From contig JASHQP010000465.1 of assembly GCA_030039095.1 (NCBI GenBank), forward strand, positions 1-6,425: a stretch of 6,425 nucleotides of DNA, written 5' to 3'. Every line of letters begins with the position of its first letter. Within the stretch, counting starts at the first letter, position 1. The notes under the pieces are model-generated. The model worked only from the letters and a program-made list of their open reading frames with translations, did not search any database and had not been told where the DNA came from. The position numbers and the translations under genes were made by a program. Shown piece after piece: positions 1-5,286 of this stretch. This stretch comes from Streptosporangiaceae bacterium. Lineage in GTDB: Bacteria > Actinomycetota > Actinomycetes > Streptosporangiales > Streptosporangiaceae.

Positions 1-361
1 TGGAGGTCGCCCAGCTTGTGGACGTCCCAGCCGGGCTCGTCGCCGGCCAGCAGGCCGGCTGACGCGTTCGACCCGGACCTCATTGGTGACGCGCTACCGA
101 GACCGGCGTTTGGCCGTCAGGAGCAGGAAGACACCAGCCTGGGCGGGGCCCGCGCCAGGAAGCTGGTCAGCCGCCGCGTCCAGAGGTGCAGCATCAACGG
201 GTCGTGCACGTCGTCGCGTCGGACAGGTGAGAACCGCCGGACAGATCTCCGCCATGATGGTCTTCGCAAGCATGATGGTCTTCGCAAGCATGATGGTCTT
301 CGCAAGCATGATGGTCTGCGCAAGCGAGGCCGCGCCTCTGCCTTGTGAGCCGCCGGCTGGC
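1..361. other. Left-edge region without a confident gene
   Basis: No reading frame here can be assigned to a family. At the very edge, two short frames both look coding by third-position G/C. One is on the minus strand, starting at ATG 83 and running off the left end; its readable peptide contains the stretch GDEPGWDVHKLGDL and it has no visible Shine-Dalgarno. The other is a plus-strand frame ending in QLVDVPAGLVAGQQAG with TGA at 60-62, which would be the C-terminus of a gene entering from the left. They overlap, so at most one is real, and the window is too short to decide. Positions 84-252 contain short minus-strand frames with moderate to high G/C at third positions but no recognisable motif, possibly gene remains. 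The 18-bp tandem repeat and the hairpins are listed separately. Confidence 0.4.
253..324. repeat. 18-bp tandem repeat, four copies
   Basis: The unit CATGATGGTCTTCGCAAG occurs at 253-270, 271-288, 289-306 and 307-324 with no spacer. The first three copies are identical and the fourth has one change (T to G at unit position 12, base 318). Eighteen is a multiple of three, so all frames stay open across the array: plus-strand frames would give HDGLRK or MMVFAS repeats, and a minus-strand frame gives MLAKTI repeats. None of these sits in a recognisable gene. The array begins 37 bases beyond the peptidase stop codon. The near identity of the copies points to recent slippage or duplication. It could be a length-variable locus or a set of protein-binding sites. 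Confidence 0.95.
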
Positions 362-364
362 TCA
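326..364 (-). terminator. Possible terminator hairpins after the S53 peptidase gene
   Basis: Two small GC-rich inverted repeats lie at the 3' end of the minus-strand peptidase gene. TGAGCC (346-351) pairs with GGCTCA (359-364) across a 7-base loop and includes the stop codon. GAGGC (326-330) pairs with GCCTC (334-338) across a 3-base loop. Neither is followed by a T tract. Actinobacterial terminators often lack one, but stems this short are also expected by chance in GC-rich DNA. Confidence 0.25.
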
Positions 365-1780
365 GCGGGCGAGCAGGGGGATAAGGACCCGGGCGTCGGG
401 GGTGCCCCAGCCGGTGACCGGGTCCCAGCCGGGTCCGGCCTGGTAGCCGGTGATCGTGACGCCGTTGTCGGTCACCGTGTTGTTGCCGGTGGCGATGTCG
501 TGGAAGGCCTTGTGGTACAGCGGGCCGCGGGCGATCCGGTAGATGGCGGGGTTGACGAAGCCGAGCGAGTGGCCGGCCTCCTGGTCGGCCAGGGCGATCA
601 GCCCGGCCCAGAACGGTCCGCCTGCGCTGGTGCCCTGGGCTGGCGTAAGCCTGTAGCCACCGCCCGGTGTTGTGCGCGCGAGCGCCATGCCGGTGCTCGG
701 CGAGGCGTCCGCGGCGACGTCCGGCACGCCCCGCATGGCGCCGACGCCGGGCACCCCATCTTGGTAGGCGGGCCGGGCGAACAGGTGGCTGAACCCGCCA
801 CCCGACGCCGACGACTGGTCACCTTTCGGGCTGGGCGGGGTGTTCCACGCGGTCTCGCTGATGTACGCGCCGCTGGCCGGATTGGCGGTCATGCTGGTGC
901 CGCCCACGGCGAGCACGAGCGGATCGGATGACGGCATCTCGACCCCTTTGACCGGCATCGCCGAGCAGGCCGCGCCCTTGTCTCCCGACCCGGTGACGAA
1001 GGTCACGTGGCGGGCGGCGGCGTACTCCAGCGCCGAGTTGTCGGTCGCAACCTCGGCATGGGTGAAGGAGTCCTCGCACCCGTTCAGTTGCAGGCCCCCG
1101 CCGAACGACCACGAGATCACCTGTCCGTGACGGACAGCGATCCGCACTATCGTGGCGAACATGGCCGCGGCCTTCGCCTCGGTGTTCACGTCCGCCGGGT
1201 TGACCAGGAGCTCAACGATGGTGGCGTCCGGGGCGACGGCGTGCACCAGCTCGGTGTCCTCCACCTCCTCCAGGTTGGCCAGCCACGGCGATGCGGACGG
1301 GCCGGCCAGGGTCGTGATGACCTGGACCCGTGCCGGGGGCAGCCCGAACCGGCTGTCGAGGTCGGCCACGTCCTGGCGGATGTCGGTGACCGCTGCGGAC
1401 TGCGTCGGCCCCGTCTGCGCCTCCTCGGGCAGCACCACCGTGACGCCGCGGCCGTCGATCCCGCGGTCCAGCAGCGGCTGGATGCCGTAGGCGGTATCGA
1501 AGATCCGCGGCAAATAGCATGTCGGCGGTGCCTGTCTCAGGCAGCTCGCCCTGGCGGGCGCCGCTGTGCTGGTACCAGCTCTGAGGGCACTGGCCGGGGC
1601 GGAATGTCCGCTGGCCGGGGCGGGATGTCCGCTGGCGGGGGCGGCGGGGGCGGCAGGGGCGGACTGCCCGCAGCCGCATACGACGGTCAGGCCGGCCGCG
1701 ACCGTGACGGCCAGGACTGTCTTGATCACTTTCCCCCCGCGGGGCAGCCGACGGCTGGTCAGGGGTGAGTGTGGGCTCAT
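362..1780 (-). CDS. Secreted S53 (sedolisin/kumamolisin-type) serine-carboxyl peptidase, probable lipoprotein
   Basis: This gene encodes an endopeptidase of the subtilisin-fold S53 family, expected to act outside the membrane, typically at acidic pH. Numbering is from ATG 1780 (472 aa). A basic n-region and hydrophobic core (about 10-34) end in V-C-G-C, a lipobox-like site with lipid Cys at 37. An Ala/Pro/Ser/Gly/His linker (about 40-78) follows, and the catalytic domain begins near 93. Visible active-site residues are Glu171 and Asp175 (E-x3-D spacing), Asp237 in the C-E-D-S motif (oxyanion Asp) and Ser385 in G-T-S-A-G. The C-terminal calcium site is suggested by HDI (Asp428) and a GWDPVTGWGTPD motif. 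The usual pro-domain of roughly 150-190 residues is absent. The start is uncertain because no clear Shine-Dalgarno is seen: TTG 1825 and ATG 1816 lie upstream, while GTG 1729, preceded by a GGGGGG run, would give a compact 19-residue lipoprotein signal peptide. It is divergent from the two-component operon, which may control it. Confidence 0.9.
   Translation of the reverse strand: MSPHSPLTSRRLPRGGKVIKTVLAVTVAAGLTVVCGCGQSAPAAPAAPASGHPAPASGHSAPASALRAGTSTAAPARASCLRQAPPTCYLPRIFDTAYGIQPLLDRGIDGRGVTVVLPEEAQTGPTQSAAVTDIRQDVADLDSRFGLPPARVQVITTLAGPSASPWLANLEEVEDTELVHAVAPDATIVELLVNPADVNTEAKAAAMFATIVRIAVRHGQVISWSFGGGLQLNGCEDSFTHAEVATDNSALEYAAARHVTFVTGSGDKGAACSAMPVKGVEMPSSDPLVLAVGGTSMTANPASGAYISETAWNTPPSPKGDQSSASGGGFSHLFARPAYQDGVPGVGAMRGVPDVAADASPSTGMALARTTPGGGYRLTPAQGTSAGGPFWAGLIALADQEAGHSLGFVNPAIYRIARGPLYHKAFHDIATGNNTVTDNGVTITGYQAGPGWDPVTGWGTPDARVLIPLLAR
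1590..1665. repeat. Short repeats encoding the Ala/Pro linker of the peptidase
   Basis: Two adjacent 21-bp units, at 1590-1610 and 1611-1631, differ at one position (A versus G). A degenerate GGCGGGGGC-rich continuation follows to about 1665. On the coding (minus) strand they encode the tandem GHPAPAS / GHSAPAS segment and an APAAPAAPAS stretch, just after the predicted lipidated cysteine. Such low-complexity tethers usually hold a lipoprotein's folded domain away from the membrane. In-frame units like these can vary in copy number between strains. Confidence 0.75.
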
Positions 1781-1838
1781 GGCAGCCAGCGTCCAGGCCG
1801 GCGGCGGTCGGCGCATCACGCGCAAGGTGGAGCGCGGG

Positions 1839-1854
1839 TCCCTCGTTGGAGGGA
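1839..1854. promoter_or_regulatory. Perfect inverted repeat, candidate operator in the divergent promoter region
   Basis: TCCCTC-GTTG-GAGGGA is a perfect 6+6 dyad with a 4-base centre, lying between the divergent peptidase and histidine kinase genes. Its centre (1846.5) falls 42.5 bases upstream of the predicted kinase transcription start at 1889, the position typical of an activator that overlaps the -35 region. Dimeric NarL/LuxR-type regulators generally bind such symmetric half-sites, so the neighbouring response regulator is a natural candidate. That pairing is inferred and not shown by a known consensus. It could also form an RNA stem-loop in a peptidase leader transcript. Confidence 0.5.
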
Positions 1855-1876
1855 TACGCCTCAGGTTGCGCGGAGG

Positions 1877-1882
1877 TAGCGT
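1877..1882 (+). promoter_or_regulatory. Candidate -10 element for the kinase-regulator operon (leaderless start)
   Basis: TAGCGT matches the TANNNT pattern of actinobacterial -10 elements. Six bases separate it from the GTG at 1889, which puts the expected transcription start on the start codon itself. No TTGAC-like -35 is seen at the right distance, which fits an activator-dependent promoter. A purine-rich GGAGGT at 1872-1877 could instead be a Shine-Dalgarno, but it lies 11 bases from the GTG, rather far, and would not be transcribed if this -10 is used. Confidence 0.4.
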
Positions 1883-1888
1883 GCAGGT

Positions 1889-3340
1889 GTGCTGGACCAG
1901 GTGCGATGCAGGGTTTGGGGGCTATCGGGCCGGCTGATCGCGTCCTACATTCTCGTCACGCTCGCCGTTGTGGTGCTGGTCGAGGCGCTCGTGCTCGGCT
2001 TTCAGATACCGGAGCTAGTGAGCGATTCCCAGCAGGGGGCCCAGGTGAGCGCCGCCGCGCAGAGCTACGCCGGGCGGTTCTCCCGGCAATATCCTCGCGG
2101 CGTTCCAGCCGGGACCGTGCTGGGCGTCCCCGGCCAGCTGGGGAAGGGGGGCGCGGTCGTGGCGATCGCCGTCGGCGGCACAGTCGTCGCGTCCTCCGCG
2201 CCATCCAGGTACCCTCCCGGACGGGCGGCGGCCAGCGAACTTCCCGCCACGGCGATCGCAGCCAGTCACGACATCGGGTGTATTTCATGTTTCGGCAAGC
2301 CCGGCGGCATCGGGTCCACGCCGTACGGTAGCGTGCTCTGGTTTATCTGGCCGGTCAGCCGCACCGGCATCAGCAAGCCGTCCGGGGGACCGGGACAGGT
2401 CGCCTACATCTACGTCCAGGCGCCGTATGCGACCGGGTTCATTTCCAACCCCATACGCGTCTGGGATGAGCTTGGTGGGCAGTCCGGCACCCCCCCGCTG
2501 CGGCTGGCTCTCGGCGCGCTGCTGGCCGCCATCGTGCCGGTCGGCGTGCTGTTCGGGCTGCTGTCCTCAGGCCGCCTCGTGCGACGGGTGCGTCGCCTGG
2601 AACGGGCCACCGTCGCGGTCGCTGACGGCGACTACACCGTTACGCTGCCCGTCTCCGGCCGGGACGAGGTCGGCCGGCTGGAGGCGAACTTCACCACCAT
2701 GACCCGCCAGCTCGGCTCGGCGCTGGCCGCCGAACGGCAGCGCGCCACCGGCGACGCGCGGGCCGCGGAGCGGGCCCGGATTGCGCGGGAGATCCACGAC
2801 GCGATCTCCCAGCACCTGTTCGCCCTGCGGATGATCGCCGCCGGGATGCGCCGGGCCGGCCAGGGCAGCCAGCAGGTCCGCGCGATCGAGCGGATCAGCG
2901 AGGAGGCACTGCAGGACATGCGGCTGCTCCTGATCGAGCTGCACCCGGCCAGTCTGGACGGTGCCGGGCTCGCCGCGGCCCTGCAGCAGATCTGCGCCGC
3001 CTACCAGCATCGGCTCGGCGTCACCGTTGACGCCAGCCTGGACGACGTCACGGTGCCCACGTCCGTCGAGCACGCACTGCTGCGCATCGCCCAGGAGGCA
3101 TGCGCCAACGCCGTCCGGCACGGCCAGGCCCGCGGGCTTGCCGTGTCCCTGGCCCGCCAGGACGGCCACGTCAAGCTTGCCGTTTGCGACACCGGCACCG
3201 GCTTCGACCCGGCCGCCCCGCACGCCGGCTCCGGGCTGGCCCACATCCGCGACCGGGTTGCCGAACTCGGCGGCACCGTGGACATCGACAGCGCCCCCGG
3301 GCGCGGCACGGCGCTCACCGTACGGGTGCCGGTGCCGTGA
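1889..3340 (+). CDS. Membrane sensor histidine kinase, NarL/DegS-like (HisKA_3) type
   Basis: This is a 483-residue two-component sensor that autophosphorylates on His and passes phosphate to the response regulator encoded just downstream. Order of parts: TM1 about 16-38; an extracytoplasmic sensor domain about 39-203 that I do not recognise, containing C131-I-S-C134; TM2 about 204-227; HAMP about 228-283 (motif DEVGRLEANF); dimerisation/phosphoacceptor domain with H-box AREIHD (His303); HATPase_c with N-box EACANAVRHG (Asn407), G1 box DTGTGFD (Asp434) and G2 GSGLAHIRDRV (447-457), ending in GRGT (471-474). All catalytic boxes are intact and the length is normal. GTG 1889 is chosen because an in-frame stop lies at 1877-1879 and translation from here covers TM1. 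The stop overlaps the regulator start, so the two are translated together. The ligand is unknown. Confidence 0.95.
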   Translation: MLDQVRCRVWGLSGRLIASYILVTLAVVVLVEALVLGFQIPELVSDSQQGAQVSAAAQSYAGRFSRQYPRGVPAGTVLGVPGQLGKGGAVVAIAVGGTVVASSAPSRYPPGRAAASELPATAIAASHDIGCISCFGKPGGIGSTPYGSVLWFIWPVSRTGISKPSGGPGQVAYIYVQAPYATGFISNPIRVWDELGGQSGTPPLRLALGALLAAIVPVGVLFGLLSSGRLVRRVRRLERATVAVADGDYTVTLPVSGRDEVGRLEANFTTMTRQLGSALAAERQRATGDARAAERARIAREIHDAISQHLFALRMIAAGMRRAGQGSQQVRAIERISEEALQDMRLLLIELHPASLDGAGLAAALQQICAAYQHRLGVTVDASLDDVTVPTSVEHALLRIAQEACANAVRHGQARGLAVSLARQDGHVKLAVCDTGTGFDPAAPHAGSGLAHIRDRVAELGGTVDIDSAPGRGTALTVRVPVP

Positions 3341-3987
3341 CGATCCGGGTGGTGATCGCCGACGACCATCGCGTCGTCCGGGACGGGCTGGGCTACCTGC
3401 TCGACCAGGAACCAGACATCGAGGTCGCCGGCGAAGCCGGGGACGGTCGGCAGGCAGTCAATGTCGTCGCCGCCACCCGCCCTGACGTGCTGCTGCTCGA
3501 CCTGTACATGCCCGGGCTGGACGGGCACGGCGTGCTCGCCGCACTGCACGACGCGCCGCACCGGCCCGTCGTCGTCGTGCTCACCTCCGCCGCCGGAGAC
3601 GAGCACCTCGTCCGCGCCATGCACGCAGGCGCGACCTCCTACCTGCTCAAGACCGCCCCGGCCGAGGACGTCGTCGCCGCCATCCGCGACGCCGCGGCCG
3701 GCACCGCCAGCCTCAGCCCTGAACTGCTGACACGGCTTACCCAAGCCATCCGCCGACCACCGCCGCCAGACCCGCTCCAGCCGCTGTCCCCGCGCGAACG
3801 CGACGTGCTCCGGCTGATCGCCCGTGGCCACAGCAACCGGAAGATCGCCCGGGATCTGGCGATCGGCGAGCAGACCGTCAAGACCCACGTCCGCAGCATC
3901 CTGGCCAAACTCGGCCTGCAAGACCGCGTCCAGGCAGCGATCTTCGCCCTCCGCCAGGACGCTGACGGGTACGAGCACCAGCGGTAA
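3337..3987 (+). CDS. NarL/FixJ-family response regulator with LuxR-type DNA-binding domain
   Basis: This is a 216-residue transcription factor and the partner of the preceding kinase. The receiver domain (about 1-120) has acidic pocket residues Asp9 and Asp10, phosphoacceptor Asp55 in LLLDLYMPGLDG, switch Thr83 and conserved Lys105 (LLKT). A proline-rich linker (about 139-149) leads to a LuxR-type helix-turn-helix (about 150-207) with LSPRERDVL and the recognition segment EQTVKTHVRSILAKLGL. All key residues are present, so it should be phosphorylated and dimerise on symmetric DNA. The GTG at 3337 overlaps the kinase stop in the sequence GTGA, which implies translational coupling. Open sequence continues upstream in this frame but lies inside the kinase gene, and the receiver begins at MTIRVVIADDH, so this start is firm. 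Likely targets are its own promoter and the divergent S53 peptidase; this is inferred from position. Confidence 0.95.
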   Translation: MTIRVVIADDHRVVRDGLGYLLDQEPDIEVAGEAGDGRQAVNVVAATRPDVLLLDLYMPGLDGHGVLAALHDAPHRPVVVVLTSAAGDEHLVRAMHAGATSYLLKTAPAEDVVAAIRDAAAGTASLSPELLTRLTQAIRRPPPPDPLQPLSPRERDVLRLIARGHSNRKIARDLAIGEQTVKTHVRSILAKLGLQDRVQAAIFALRQDADGYEHQR

Positions 3988-4254
3988 CCATGGGACGGTC
4001 GGCGACGCTGGCCACCCGGTCGCGCAGGCCTTCGCCCGCTACGCCCAGGCAGGCGCCCAGCGGCTGCTGGTCGGCAAGGGCATCCTCGTTGGCGAAGCCG
4101 GGTGGACGTCGGGCCACCGGGCTGCAGCACCGGGCCTGACGCGGCAGCGGCAGTCGGCCCGCCCGGGCCGGCAGGCGCGGAAGGCGCCTCCGACAGCGGT
4201 GTCTTATGCCGACCAGGCCTACGTGCATAACGACAGGCCGGCGCTCGCCGCGGG
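3988..4254. other. Convergent intergenic gap with coding-like sequence of unknown origin
   Basis: This 267-base gap separates the stops of the response regulator (plus) and the oxidoreductase (minus). It has no ribosome-binding site and no complete gene. A plus-strand frame at about 3992-4140 has high third-position G/C and reads in part HPVAQAFARYAQAGAQRLLV. A minus-strand frame over the same bases also scores well and contains ANEDALADQQPLGACLG. Neither is a family I can name with confidence. It may be the remains of a lost gene or simply GC-rich filler. Confidence 0.4.
4153..4172. terminator. GC stem-loop between convergent genes, candidate bidirectional terminator
   Basis: GTCGGCCC (4153-4160) pairs with GGGCCGGC (4165-4172) across a 4-base GCCC loop: an 8-bp stem with one G-T wobble. 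It sits about 165 bases after the response regulator stop and 83 bases after the oxidoreductase stop. There is no T tract on either side, so the call rests on stem strength and on placement between convergent genes. Confidence 0.4.
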
Positions 4255-5148
4255 TCAGCCGCCGCCGTGCAGCGCCAGGACCGCGGCCGAGACGTCCTGC
4301 CGGCCGTGCCCGGCGTCAACGGCGGCGTGCCACTGCCGGGACAGGGCCACCAGCAGCGGCGGCGGGTTCAGGCCGGCGATCGCGATCGCGAGGTCGACGT
4401 CCTTGAGCGCCCACTGCAGCGGGAACTCGGGCGCGAAGTCACCGCGCTCCATCTTGTGCAGCTTGGCCTCGGCGATCGGCGCGTCCAGCGGGCCGCCCTC
4501 GATCGCGTCGGCGAGCTGGTCGGCGTCGATGCCGAGGCGTCCGGCCAGCTCGAGCGCCTCGGCGACGCCCTCGATGAGCGTGGACATGTACGCGTTGACG
4601 GCCAGCTTCATCCGGCTGCCCTGGCCGGCCGGGCCCAGCCACACGGTCTTCCGGCCGATCGCCGAGAACGCGGGCTCCACGACCGGCCTCGCCTGCTCGG
4701 GCCCTGACGCCAGGATGAGCAGGTGGCCCGCCTGGGCGGGACCCTTGCTTCCCGAGACCGGCGCGTCCACGAACAACGCGCCCGGCCGGAGCTGGGCGAG
4801 CTGGCCGGCGATCTCGGTCGTGGCCGTGACGCCGATCGTGCCCATCTGCGCCCACACGGCGCCGTCGCCGAGCGCCCCGGCCGCGTCGTCGCCGAACATC
4901 ACCGAGCGCACGACGTCGGCGGTGGGCAGCATCGTGATCACCACCTGCGCGTCCTCGGCCGCGTCCCGCGCCGAAGCGGCCACCCGCGCCCCGGCGTCCG
5001 CCAGCGGCACCGTCGCATCCGCCGACCGGTCCCACACCGTCGTGGGCAGGCCGGCGGCGATGAGGTTGCCGGCCATCGCCGCGCCCATGATGCCGGTCCC
5101 GATCAGCGCCACCCGCATGCCCTCGCCGCTGCTCCCCGTATCAGCCAT
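4255..5148 (-). CDS. NAD(P)-dependent beta-hydroxyacid dehydrogenase family oxidoreductase (3-hydroxyisobutyrate dehydrogenase-like)
   Basis: This is a cytosolic dehydrogenase of 297 residues, normal for the family, which interconverts beta-hydroxyacids and semialdehydes or keto acids. The N-terminal Rossmann fold begins with VALIGTGIMG (GxGxxG at 17-22). After the second strand comes VWDRS (38-42), where Arg41 resembles the NADP-preferring N-R-T motif of glyoxylate reductase relatives; this is suggestive only. The substrate-binding motif DAPVSGSKGP (128-137) and the catalytic G-x-G-x3-K-x3-N motif with Lys181 and Asn185 are present. The C-terminal helical domain follows. ATG 5148 is chosen because GGAAGGGG lies six bases upstream (5155-5162). 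A GTG at 5175 would add nine basic, non-conserved residues. The exact substrate cannot be read from the sequence; tartronate semialdehyde, 3-hydroxyisobutyrate or an imine are all possible. It is divergent from the FIST gene. Confidence 0.92.
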   Translation of the reverse strand: MADTGSSGEGMRVALIGTGIMGAAMAGNLIAAGLPTTVWDRSADATVPLADAGARVAASARDAAEDAQVVITMLPTADVVRSVMFGDDAAGALGDGAVWAQMGTIGVTATTEIAGQLAQLRPGALFVDAPVSGSKGPAQAGHLLILASGPEQARPVVEPAFSAIGRKTVWLGPAGQGSRMKLAVNAYMSTLIEGVAEALELAGRLGIDADQLADAIEGGPLDAPIAEAKLHKMERGDFAPEFPLQWALKDVDLAIAIAGLNPPPLLVALSRQWHAAVDAGHGRQDVSAAVLALHGGG

Positions 5149-5154
5149 GCCCGT

Positions 5155-5162
5155 CCCCTTCC
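5155..5162 (-). promoter_or_regulatory. Ribosome-binding site of the oxidoreductase gene
   Basis: On the minus strand GGAAGGGG is followed by six bases and then ATG 5148. This is the only strong Shine-Dalgarno near the candidate starts, and it decides for 5148 over the upstream GTG 5175. Confidence 0.7.
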
Positions 5163-5193
5163 AGCGGCGACGCACCGTTCTGGCACTTTTTCA

Positions 5194-5199
5194 ACGTTA
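5194..5199 (-). promoter_or_regulatory. Possible -10 element for the oxidoreductase gene
   Basis: On the minus strand this reads TAACGT, matching TANNNT. It would give a transcript starting near 5187 with a leader of roughly 38 bases that includes the Shine-Dalgarno. No convincing -35 is seen; that region is occupied by the GC dyad at 5206-5219. Confidence 0.3.
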
Positions 5200-5205
5200 G
5201 TACCC

Positions 5206-5219
5206 GGCCCGGTCGGGCC
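5206..5219. promoter_or_regulatory. Perfect GC dyad in the oxidoreductase/FIST divergent region
   Basis: GGCCCG-GT-CGGGCC is a perfect 6+6 inverted repeat with a 2-base centre. It lies upstream of the possible oxidoreductase -10, where the -35 would be, and between the two divergent genes. A repressor or activator bound here could affect both. GC-rich palindromes arise readily by chance in such DNA, so this is only a candidate operator. Confidence 0.3.
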
Positions 5220-5274
5220 ACGGGCGCCCGCCAAGGTAAAGATTGCCCCGAACGCCGGCCCGGCCGATCGCAAG

Positions 5275-5280
5275 TAACCT
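5275..5280 (+). promoter_or_regulatory. Candidate -10 element of the FIST gene (leaderless start)
   Basis: TAACCT matches TANNNT and is separated by six bases from GTG 5287, the geometry of a leaderless actinobacterial mRNA. The TAA inside it is also the in-frame stop that bounds the open frame upstream. No -35 is seen at 16-18 bases upstream. Confidence 0.45.
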
Positions 5281-5286
5281 GGGCTG

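Noticed and set aside
253..324. CRISPR array
   Set aside because: The repeats are 18 bp and directly adjacent with no unique spacers, so this is a simple tandem repeat; no cas genes are near.
83..931. Plus-strand open frame of 282 codons through the tandem repeat and into the peptidase gene
   Set aside because: Most of it is antisense to the conserved C-terminus of the S53 peptidase. The product is Gly/Arg/Ala-rich without domains.
3100..3336. N-terminal extension of the response regulator by 79 codons
   Set aside because: The extension is inside the kinase gene in another frame and is Arg/Pro-rich. The receiver domain starts exactly at GTG 3337, which overlaps the kinase stop in the usual way.
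3001..3978. Minus-strand open frame of 325 codons opposite the kinase end and regulator
   Set aside because: The plus strand holds the conserved kinase and regulator motifs; the antisense product has no recognisable domain.
5149..5175. Upstream GTG 5175 start adding nine residues to the oxidoreductase
   Set aside because: The extra residues are basic and lie before the usual N-terminus of the family. The strong Shine-Dalgarno lies between the two starts and serves ATG 5148.
3824..5200. Long plus-strand open frame of 458 codons spanning the regulator end, the gap and the oxidoreductase
   Set aside because: It lies antisense to the oxidoreductase, whose Rossmann and catalytic motifs are intact on the minus strand, and it has a low-complexity Ser/Ala/Pro-rich product.
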